Positions 1-6,956 of a stretch of DNA of 12,589 nucleotides are shown here, piece by piece. A program made the position numbers and the translations under genes. The DNA is from Chitinophagaceae bacterium (GTDB taxonomy: Bacteria > Bacteroidota > Bacteroidia > Chitinophagales > Chitinophagaceae): the NCBI GenBank assembly GCA_947472635.1, contig CANJDY010000040.1, positions 1 to 12,589 on the forward strand. The letters run 5' to 3'. The first letter of the stretch is position 1; the number at the start of each line of letters is the position of its first letter. The notes below the pieces were generated by a model that was given only the letters and a program-made list of their open reading frames with translations, was not told where the DNA came from and did no database searches.

Positions 1-1540
1 CAACATTTTTATCAAGCCACGTTATAGTAAATTTTAAATTCTTGGGTTTGCCATTTACAAACAGCTCATCATCAAACTTGAAATACATGGTATTTTTACC
101 TGAAGCATTTTCAAAAGAACGGGCAAAGCGGTCGTATTTTGATGAGTTTTTATCAATAGTTCCACGAACCCTGTATAAACCAACAGAGGTTTGATCAGCA
201 TTAATTTGCGTCAGGAACCGTTCATAATTTCCCTCTGCAATATCCCATCCTACATCATTGTAACCTGTTTGCCTTTCACGTTGGTTTACCTGGCCGGTTA
301 TTAATGCATTCGAATCATCTAATCTTGCCCCTTTTGATGCATAGACTTTACAAATATTAATATAGCGATCAAGGTTTTTTATCTTTGCATTTCCAAATGT
401 TTTCTCAGGAAATTTTATTGTATCTGCAGCATTGAGTCCTTCATGAAAAACAGAATAAGCAACGGTGGCAGTAGTGGGATACACCTGTTGAGCGTATTTA
501 TTATACATCTTAAAGATGTCTCTGATTTCTTTATGATCCATAGCATATCGAATTGCTCCTTTTGAGCAATTGTAGGAAGACAACCCTGTGTTAAGACCGC
601 TGAGTGCTGACCAATAAAAACCCAGTTCTGTATTAACAGTAAATATTGGATGCTGCCATGATTGATCCATTTCAGCGGCAGAAAAAAGTTTCATTCCTTT
701 GGGATTCACTAGGTAAGGAACCCACTTCTCTTTAAATGATTGCTCGCCGGTTAAATGATGCCCTCTATTATAGGAGCCCCCTTTAATACCAAAACCAATT
801 TTCGGGTCAATTGTATTCATTACCCAGTTAAAAGCAATAGGTTGTTTTACAGTATCAACATTATTAAAAATTAATACAATTTGTCGGCTAGGTACATCAT
901 TGAAACACTTCTTAAATTGCACGAATGACTCTATACGAAATTTTTCCCATTCTAATTTTCCGATGGCAAACTTGTTGTCTACCGGTTCTCCTTTGTATGG
1001 CTCTTCATCACCTGTAGATCCTGTTTTTACCTGTACAAAGGCAATACAATCGAATTTATTTTTAGGTTGATTTCTTAAAAAAAGTGAAAATTGTTTAATT
1101 AATGCAAAATAATATTGTTTATATTTTTCACTTAAATAGTAAGGGTAGGTATTTTCATACTTAGCATTTTTGGGCTTATTACTTTTCACATGAACCAATG
1201 GAACACTATTTTCATAAAGCCACATTGGAGATTCTGGCCCTACATTTATACTGATTTTAACTATTTTATTAAATTTTGCAGCTTTGTCTAAAGTATTTTG
1301 AAAAGCAGAAAAATCAAAATCATTAGGCCCTTTGGGTTGAACCTCTGCCCATTTAGACATTACTTCGATACCCAACACAAAGTCAGCTTTAGGATCAGAA
1401 TAATCTTCAATCCCCTCTCCACGATCCCAAACGCCATAACAATTAATGGGTACCGCTACTTTTTGTGCCTGTATTGTATTTGCACCTATTCCCAGTGCAA
1501 CCATAAATAATAGATAAATTCCTTTCATACTATTTTTCAT
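1..1540 (-). CDS. Secreted putative glycoside hydrolase, TIM-barrel type, family unassigned (3' end outside window)
   Basis: The 513 codons present start at an ATG at 1538-1540; a second in-frame ATG at codon 5 could also serve. Residues 1-25 form a signal peptide (hydrophobic core YLLFMVALGIGA) with a signal peptidase I type site after IQA, so the protein is exported and is not a lipoprotein. The early part (about 55-115) reads like the first strands of a clan GH-A barrel as in GH42 or GH10: SKWAEVQPKGPNDFDFSAF, then KIVKISINVGPESPMWLY. A likely active-site loop follows, FVQVKTGSTGDEEPYKGEP (168-186), with E179 or E180 as candidate acid/base. Candidate nucleophiles are E290 (SAAEMDQSW) and E305 (TVNTELGFYW). 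Residues about 425-495, rich in aromatic and charged residues, may begin a C-terminal beta-sandwich. It lies 76 bp downstream of susD with no terminator between, so it probably shares that transcript and acts on the same glycan. Enzyme class is inference; the family and substrate are unknown. Confidence 0.6.
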   Translation of the reverse strand, partial: MKNSMKGIYLLFMVALGIGANTIQAQKVAVPINCYGVWDRGEGIEDYSDPKADFVLGIEVMSKWAEVQPKGPNDFDFSAFQNTLDKAAKFNKIVKISINVGPESPMWLYENSVPLVHVKSNKPKNAKYENTYPYYLSEKYKQYYFALIKQFSLFLRNQPKNKFDCIAFVQVKTGSTGDEEPYKGEPVDNKFAIGKLEWEKFRIESFVQFKKCFNDVPSRQIVLIFNNVDTVKQPIAFNWVMNTIDPKIGFGIKGGSYNRGHHLTGEQSFKEKWVPYLVNPKGMKLFSAAEMDQSWQHPIFTVNTELGFYWSALSGLNTGLSSYNCSKGAIRYAMDHKEIRDIFKMYNKYAQQVYPTTATVAYSVFHEGLNAADTIKFPEKTFGNAKIKNLDRYINICKVYASKGARLDDSNALITGQVNQRERQTGYNDVGWDIAEGNYERFLTQINADQTSVGLYRVRGTIDKNSSKYDRFARSFENASGKNTMYFKFDDELFVNGKPKNLKFTITWLDKNV

Positions 1541-1616
1541 TTTAAAACAGATATATTTCAATTCAATAGTATTTATTTTAAGCTTTTATATTTTCCTGCC
1601 CCAGCAAGTATATTTT

Positions 1617-3185
1617 TTACCAGCCTTGATTTTGTGGGAGCAGCAAGGGGTTCATCATCAGGTCACTCTCCGGAATGGGGAATAATTTATACTTTATATC
1701 TACCAATGTGGGGCGATATCGTTGAACGATATTTAATCGTTGATAATCGAACCACAATTGAATTTCAAAACACAGTTCCATCCTTCTTTCTGAGATAATA
1801 AGCTCCATTAAGTCCCCCGCAGGAAGCACTCTGCTCAAACCGGCCCGTTCTCTCACATCGGCTACTCTTTCTTTGGCATTAACCAAGTCCCCCAAAGCAT
1901 ATAGTGTTTCTGCATACATTAGTAAAAGGTCTGCATACCTTAATACGGGTATGTCATCACCAAAAAGACCTTTATCTGCTGACGATGTTTTATATACATA
2001 AGTAGTAGGCTGCATAGGCGTATTGTCAGCAGCTATTTGATAATCACTCCAGTATTTTTTAAATGCCAAAGATTTTATACCAGTTGGGTATATTACTCTT
2101 ACATTACTTTTGTTAATATATTCAAGAAAAAATGTGGCTGCTCTTCGCTTGTCAGCAACAACAAACTCATTTAAAAAAGTAGCCGTTGATTTTAATGTAC
2201 CTATTTCAGTTGTTAGAATTCCTGTGCCTTTAACACCCGTCATACCAGCAAGTGAATTACCCAATTTTAAATTAGTAGCTTCAACAAACTTTATGGAAAA
2301 AATATCTTCTTTCTTATTCTCGTTCTCCTCTTTAAAAACATCGAAATAATTGGTTAGTAAGCCATAGCCATGACCGCCAGCGTAAACAGAAGCACACAAA
2401 TCTTTTGCTTTAGTGTACATGTCTTTTTTATCAAACGCATTATCATATAAATTAGCGTTTGATGCAATCGAAGATGCAATAGTTAGGTAAACCTTTGCCA
2501 ATAATGCCTGAGCTGCTCCTTTCGTTGCTCTTCCTCTTTCATATCCCTTATAGTCATTTAATAAAATTCCTGTCCCAGAATTGCCGTATGAAGAATATTG
2601 TAACCAAGTTGGCAAATCAGCAGCTGCACTTTCCAAATCTTGAATTATTTTTTTATACACTTCACTTTGACGTACTTTTTTAGGATAGGCACCAGATATG
2701 GATTCAACCCCATCATTAAATGGAATATCCCCCCACATCCTTACCAGATTAAAATAGCAAAGTGACCTAACAAATTTTGCTTCTGCAACAATTCTTTTAT
2801 AAGATGTATCACTGACATTTTCTTTCTTTAAAAGTTTAATCAGCGTACTGGATCTGTTTATACAAACCCACATACGATCCCAAACCTTTTTTATATCTGC
2901 TAAATCTTTTGCAGAATAACTCATACCATCAAATCCAGGACTGAAAGTGACAGTACCAGTAGGGGCTTCCAACATTGTAAAAAATGTATAATCATTTGAA
3001 TACGTGAAATAGGTATCCCTTAATCCGGCATAAACGCCATTAAGAGCAGAAATACCCTGTTGCTCATTCATGTAAAAATTTGATGTTTGTGAAGAACTAA
3101 ATACTTCTTCCTTTAAAAATTTTGTACATGACATCAATGAGCATATAGTAACTATACATGCAGTTAAATGAATTGAATATCTCAT
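1617..3185 (-). CDS. SusD/RagB-like outer-membrane glycan-binding lipoprotein
   Basis: This 522-residue protein should be the surface glycan-binding lid of the adjacent SusC transporter. A lipoprotein signal peptide ends in the lipobox LMSC, with C20 as the lipidated cysteine. The N-terminal part carries the family pattern SALNGVYAGL (45-54) and the helical (TPR-like) segment AEAKFVRSLCYFNLVRMWGD (134-153), where SusD proteins normally have R-A-x-x-Y-F-x-L followed by WGD-P. The C-terminal SusD/RagB region has RYADLLLMYAE, then ISERRMELCFE (464-474), and ends with FPIPESDLMMNP (502-513) close to the stop, as is usual. Length is normal. The ATG lies two bases after the susC stop, so the pair is almost certainly co-transcribed and probably translationally coupled. 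Family assignment is firm; the bound glycan cannot be deduced. Confidence 0.95.
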   Translation of the reverse strand: MRYSIHLTACIVTICSLMSCTKFLKEEVFSSSQTSNFYMNEQQGISALNGVYAGLRDTYFTYSNDYTFFTMLEAPTGTVTFSPGFDGMSYSAKDLADIKKVWDRMWVCINRSSTLIKLLKKENVSDTSYKRIVAEAKFVRSLCYFNLVRMWGDIPFNDGVESISGAYPKKVRQSEVYKKIIQDLESAAADLPTWLQYSSYGNSGTGILLNDYKGYERGRATKGAAQALLAKVYLTIASSIASNANLYDNAFDKKDMYTKAKDLCASVYAGGHGYGLLTNYFDVFKEENENKKEDIFSIKFVEATNLKLGNSLAGMTGVKGTGILTTEIGTLKSTATFLNEFVVADKRRAATFFLEYINKSNVRVIYPTGIKSLAFKKYWSDYQIAADNTPMQPTTYVYKTSSADKGLFGDDIPVLRYADLLLMYAETLYALGDLVNAKERVADVRERAGLSRVLPAGDLMELIISERRMELCFEIQLWFDYQRLNIVQRYRPTLVDIKYKLFPIPESDLMMNPLLLPQNQGW

Positions 3186-3187
3186 CT

Positions 3188-6100
3188 TTAAAAATTTAAG
3201 TTTAAACCAAATGTGTATGCAACGGGCCTAGGATATCCAAAGTTATCATATGCCAGAATACTTGAACTTTGATTAGTTGCCCAGCCTCCGGGCTCAGGCT
3301 GATTATTTTCCGGATCAGTACCCCTATAGTTGGTAATTAAGATGGCATTTTGAACACTTCCATAAATGGACAAGTTCTTTATAATTGCCTTTTTCTTGAG
3401 AGGGAAATTATAGGACAATGAAATATTTTCAAACCTGATGAAACTCCCATCTTCCACATTACTAAGATTTGCAGATAAGCCGTTAGTGGCTGTGGAACCT
3501 AATTTTGGTACATTGGTATTTGGATTTTCGGGTATCCACCTGTTTAACACCCTCTTAGAAAATGATGTCGCCTCTCCATAAGGTTCATCATATTTATTAG
3601 TGTTAAATAACCATGTATTCATCAACTGTTCATTAGAAGAATTATATACACTTTTTCCATAAACAGAATTTATAAAAATATTCAAAGTCCAATTTTTGTT
3701 CGTTAAATCCAATCCCATGCCTAGCGTAAAATCGGGATGTGGTGATCCAATAACAGTTCGATCGGATAAGTTTATAATCCCGTCACCATTAGTATCTGCA
3801 TATTTAATATTTCCGGGTTTTGCGGTTGGTTGCAACAGTGTAGATGCGCCTGTTGTAGAATTTTTATACGTATAATTATCAATCTCCTCCTGGTTTGCAA
3901 AAATGCCTAACTGAGGAACTTCCCAAAAAACTCCGTAAGCATGCCCTTCTCCAACATATCCTGTATATTTATTTACATTTATCATTGATCCTTGACCCAA
4001 CCATTTTGTTATTTCATTTATATATTTTGAAAAAACAATGTTTGTAGACATTTTAAAATTCTTATTTCGAATTACTTCACCGCCTAAACTAAACTCAATT
4101 CCTGTATTGGTCATATCCCCACCATTTCTTGTAGAAGAATTAAAACCTGAAACTCCGGGTAATGGAAAGTCTTTGACCAACAAATCAGCTATTTTTTTAA
4201 TATAGGCATCCCCTTTAAAATTTATTCTATTGCCCCATAAACCTATTTCAACACCTGCATTATATTGAGTTGCAACTTCCCATTTAAGATCCGAATTACT
4301 AAATGTTTCAGGAGCTTCTGCAGCAACAGGAGTATTTCCAAAAGCATAAGTTGGCGTTGACCTTGATAAACCCATATTATAAATGGATCCCTGTGATTGA
4401 TAAGGTAGAATGCTTGAACTACCCGACTGCCCGGCGCTAATTCTCCATTTCCAGTTAGATATAACGTTATTACTTGAAAGGAAGTTTTCTTTATTCATAT
4501 CCCAAGCAACTGCAACTCCTGGAAAAAAAGCCCACCTGTTATTGGCTCCAAATTTGGAAGAGCCATCATAGCGGCCTGTAAATGTTATAAAGTACTTATC
4601 ACTGAACTTATAATTTACTCTTCCTAAAAAACCTGCCAGGGTTTCTTTTGATTTATATGAATTATAACCTACGGCAGATGCCCCTGCCGCCAGATTGTAT
4701 GGCCCGTAGATATCTGAATTAAATTGAGTAACCTCGCCTGAATTTGCACTCGACCTTCCTTTTCCTGATATTTCTAAACCTCCAAGCATGGTAATAGAAT
4801 GCTTGTTTTTTGAAATCCCATAAGTAAGTATATAATTATTTGTGTAATCCTGAATTTTCAAATCACTTACAGTTGCTTTACCGCTCGTTATACTACCCTC
4901 AAGCGTTGTTGATGGCAGATAATATAATCTTTCCCTTGAAGAATAATTAAATTTTACACTGGCTTTGAACGAAAGCTTTGGCGTTATTGAAAAATTTGCA
5001 TAAATATCACTCAGTATCTGGTCGGTTTTATCAATGTCTGTAGAATTATTAAGCCTTGCTATTGGATTATCAAAGGTTTTGAGGGTCCCAAACATATTGC
5101 TTAAATTATACGTACCATTCTGATTGTAAACCGGAGTAGCAGGAGTAATACCAAATATGGTTTCTACAGCTTTCTGTCCGTCATCCATATGATTAAACAT
5201 TCTCCTATTTGCAATAACAGAAAATCCAAGTTCCACAATTTTAGATGGCTTCATCATGCCATCAAACTTCAAATTAAACCTTGAATAATCCTGATTTTTA
5301 AACGCTCCATTATCTTTTAAAAAATTAACACCCAATCCAATAGAAGATTCAGCTCTGCCATAATTGATCCTTAAATCATGATTTTGTAATGTCCATGGTT
5401 GGCTTGATTCCTTAACCCAATCATATCCCTTGCCCCAGGAGCTAGGATTATTTTCTGGGAATCCAACAATTTCAACGTTCGGTAAAATCAAATCTGGCCG
5501 GTTGGCTTTCATCTCATAAAAAAGCATAGCATACTCGGCTGCGTTAACAACATCGATTTTTCTAGCCATGTCTTTTGTAGCAAAATAAGTTGAATAGTTA
5601 GTACTAATTTGCCCGCTTTTAGGTTTGTTAGTAGTAATTAAAACAACTCCATTTGCCCCCCTCGAACCATAAATAGATGTTGAAGCAGCATCCTTTAGAA
5701 TTTCAATAGATTTTACGTCAGAGGGATTTAAAAAATCAATATTGTCAGTGTAAATACCATCAACTACATATAAAGGTTCCCCTGTTCCATTTATTGAACT
5801 TAGCCCACGTATCTTTATTGAGTTAGCTCCTCCTGGCTCATTTCCAGTTGTTCGAATATATGCTCCGGGGACTTTGCCAACCAAAGCAGAAACAACACTT
5901 GGAGTAGCCTGTTTTCTAATTTCACTTCCTTTAATACTTGAAATACTTCCCGTTACATCGGAACGTCGTACAGTTTCATATCCAATTACAACAACTTCAT
6001 CTAAATTTTCTTGTTTGTTCTTTAAAACCACATTAAGAAAAAGCCGGTTTTCAATAGCAACAGTCTTGTTATCCATACCAACAAATGAAAATTTTAATTT

Positions 6101-6310
6101 ATCTGTTGGGGCTGCCTCAATGGAAAATTCACCTTTGACATTTGATATGGTGGATACTTTTTTGCCCAAGACCAAAATTGTCACATCTGATAATGGAACC
6201 TTTTTTTCATCAGTAACTTGCCCTCTGATGATCGATTTTTGACCTAAGGCTATTTGAACAAAGATCAGCATCATTACGATGCATATTTGCTGTTTTAAAA
6301 GTACTTTCAT
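3188..6310 (-). CDS. SusC/RagA-like TonB-dependent outer-membrane transporter
   Basis: This 1040-residue TonB-dependent transporter is expected to import oligosaccharides (less often peptides) across the outer membrane, with the downstream SusD as its lid. Residues 1-23 are a signal peptide cut near ALG|Q. Residues about 27-98 form the carboxypeptidase-D regulatory-like domain (IIRGQVTDEKKVPLSDV onward). A TonB box LDEVVVIGY is at 103-111, followed by the plug with SIKIRGLSSINGTGEPLYVV and the SusC signature DAASTSIYGSRGANG (207-221). The rest is the 22-strand barrel, with the late family motif DTNGDGI near residue 837 and a terminal aromatic strand ending LNLNF. There is no STN domain at the N-terminus, so it is unlikely to signal through an anti-sigma factor; this fits control by the neighbouring HTCS. 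The start is an ATG in an A-rich context without a Shine-Dalgarno sequence, normal for the phylum. No truncation seen. Confidence 0.96.
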   Translation of the reverse strand: MKVLLKQQICIVMMLIFVQIALGQKSIIRGQVTDEKKVPLSDVTILVLGKKVSTISNVKGEFSIEAAPTDKLKFSFVGMDNKTVAIENRLFLNVVLKNKQENLDEVVVIGYETVRRSDVTGSISSIKGSEIRKQATPSVVSALVGKVPGAYIRTTGNEPGGANSIKIRGLSSINGTGEPLYVVDGIYTDNIDFLNPSDVKSIEILKDAASTSIYGSRGANGVVLITTNKPKSGQISTNYSTYFATKDMARKIDVVNAAEYAMLFYEMKANRPDLILPNVEIVGFPENNPSSWGKGYDWVKESSQPWTLQNHDLRINYGRAESSIGLGVNFLKDNGAFKNQDYSRFNLKFDGMMKPSKIVELGFSVIANRRMFNHMDDGQKAVETIFGITPATPVYNQNGTYNLSNMFGTLKTFDNPIARLNNSTDIDKTDQILSDIYANFSITPKLSFKASVKFNYSSRERLYYLPSTTLEGSITSGKATVSDLKIQDYTNNYILTYGISKNKHSITMLGGLEISGKGRSSANSGEVTQFNSDIYGPYNLAAGASAVGYNSYKSKETLAGFLGRVNYKFSDKYFITFTGRYDGSSKFGANNRWAFFPGVAVAWDMNKENFLSSNNVISNWKWRISAGQSGSSSILPYQSQGSIYNMGLSRSTPTYAFGNTPVAAEAPETFSNSDLKWEVATQYNAGVEIGLWGNRINFKGDAYIKKIADLLVKDFPLPGVSGFNSSTRNGGDMTNTGIEFSLGGEVIRNKNFKMSTNIVFSKYINEITKWLGQGSMINVNKYTGYVGEGHAYGVFWEVPQLGIFANQEEIDNYTYKNSTTGASTLLQPTAKPGNIKYADTNGDGIINLSDRTVIGSPHPDFTLGMGLDLTNKNWTLNIFINSVYGKSVYNSSNEQLMNTWLFNTNKYDEPYGEATSFSKRVLNRWIPENPNTNVPKLGSTATNGLSANLSNVEDGSFIRFENISLSYNFPLKKKAIIKNLSIYGSVQNAILITNYRGTDPENNQPEPGGWATNQSSSILAYDNFGYPRPVAYTFGLNLNF

Positions 6311-6350
6311 TTCATTTAATTTATAAGTTTAAAATTACTTTCTTAATAAA

Positions 6351-6381
6351 CGAAATTAGGCGTGGAGTTATTGGTTCCAAA
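6351..6381 (-). promoter_or_regulatory. Candidate sigma-ABfr type promoter for susCD and the downstream enzyme gene
   Basis: On the minus strand a TTTG (-33 element, 6381-6378) is followed after 19 bases by TAATTTCG (-7 element, 6358-6351), which matches the Bacteroidota consensus TAnnTTTG at all fixed positions but one. The transcript would start near 6344, giving a leader of about 35 bases before the susC ATG. The spacing and the position directly before the first gene of the operon support the call, which remains a prediction. The -33 element lies inside one copy of a 10-bp direct repeat (6374-6383). Confidence 0.5.
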
Positions 6382-6483
6382 TAACATTAGCATACCTAAA
6401 CCGTAAGCATAGACTTTTAAACCCATAAGAAGCAATCTTTGCAACAAATATCATCATTCGAAACCTCTAAAATGTTCCAAATA
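6374..6483. repeat. Pair of identical 10-bp direct repeats GTTCCAAATA, 100 bp apart
   Basis: The 10-mer GTTCCAAATA occurs at 6374-6383 and again at 6474-6483. On the coding strand it reads TATTTGGAAC. The copy near susC contains the TTTG proposed as the -33 promoter element. The distal copy lies 12 bp from the inverted repeat at 6496-6518. The repeats may be regulator half-sites, or the distal copy may mark a duplicated or relict promoter segment; chance similarity in AT-rich DNA cannot be excluded. Confidence 0.4.
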
Positions 6484-6495
6484 GTCTCATTTAAG

Positions 6496-6518
6496 GGTGA
6501 AATTGTTTCAATTTCACC
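6496..6518. repeat. Perfect inverted repeat, 10-bp arms with 3-bp spacer; possible operator
   Basis: The left arm GGTGAAATTG (6496-6505) and right arm CAATTTCACC (6509-6518) are exact reverse complements around TTT. No T-run follows on either strand, so it is not a typical intrinsic terminator. It lies about 160 bp upstream of the predicted susC transcription start. A binding site for a dimeric regulator, possibly the HTCS, is a reasonable inference; an RNA hairpin or a chance palindrome remains possible. Confidence 0.55.
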
Positions 6519-6880
6519 TATTTACTATAGGGAATTATACTTCTTTTCTCCTGAGACCATTGCACAGGCAACTAAATCAATACCCTATTATATGATCCGA
6601 ATAAATTATGTACTGGGATCTTCACTCTCAATCTCGAGCCATGGTTGCGGGGAACCTACTAGGAGTCGGCCTTGTAATAAACGGGCAGATAAAGTAAAAC
6701 GGTGATTTGGCAGGTTGCTTTGAAAAAAGAAGGAAATTCTTACACTCTAATCGAATGTAAACATTTGCTAGTGAATGACTAAAAACAGGATAGGTGCGTT
6801 TTAATAACGGCCAGTGAAGTCAATTTGAATTAATCTTTTGCGTCATTCAAAATCATTTTACCCTTTAAAAAGGCTAAACT

Positions 6881-6910
6881 AAAAAATGCTTGCACTTTAA
6901 AAGAGTGCAA
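6881..6910 (-). terminator. Candidate rho-independent terminator after the HTCS gene
   Basis: Reading the minus strand, a 7-bp stem TTGCACT/AGTGCAA (6910-6904 with 6896-6890) encloses a 7-base loop and is followed, three bases later, by six T residues (6886-6881). It starts 46 bases past the HTCS stop. The stem is short and has only three G-C pairs, so termination may be partial, but position and polarity fit the end of the HTCS transcript. Confidence 0.5.
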
Positions 6911-6956
6911 ATCATAAGATTATATAGATTAAAGTATTCATTTTTAAATATACTAT

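Larger units (their letters stand above)
6311..6956. other. 646-bp intergenic regulatory region between HTCS gene and susC
   Basis: No convincing gene lies here. From the HTCS side it holds a candidate terminator (6881-6910), a locally G+C-rich patch (24 of 40 bases at 6631-6670 are G or C, in otherwise AT-rich DNA), a perfect 10-bp inverted repeat (6496-6518), two copies of GTTCCAAATA exactly 100 bp apart, and the susC promoter. HTCS activators usually act just upstream of the susC gene they control, so this gap is the expected location of the operator, but no binding site can be proven from sequence alone. Confidence 0.6.

Noticed and set aside
1541..1616. Possible terminator or promoter between susD and the enzyme gene
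   Set aside because: No stem with a following T-run and no well-spaced -33/-7 pair was found, so read-through is the simpler view.
5874..6242. A 122-codon plus-strand frame opposite the start of susC
   Set aside because: It lies wholly antisense to the well-conserved N-terminal and plug region of SusC and shows no family features of its own.
6389..6411. AGCATA direct repeat with 17-bp period upstream of the susC promoter
   Set aside because: Six-base repeats at this spacing are common by chance and nothing else supports a function.
6445..6481. Alternative promoter with TTTG at 6481-6478 and GATATTTG at 6452-6445
   Set aside because: The 25-base spacing is too long for the Bacteroidota consensus, and a better-spaced pair lies closer to susC.
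6439..6705. An 88-codon plus-strand open frame in the HTCS-susC gap (TTG start; internal ATG at 6472)
   Set aside because: It is on the opposite strand to every gene, has no recognisable domain, no promoter or ribosome site, and overlaps the inverted repeat and direct repeat. Its sequence does not look like a folded or membrane protein.
6824..6851. Inverted repeat TTTGAAT/ATTCAAA with a 14-base loop
   Set aside because: Arms are short and nearly all A/T with a long loop; such pairs are expected by chance in this composition.
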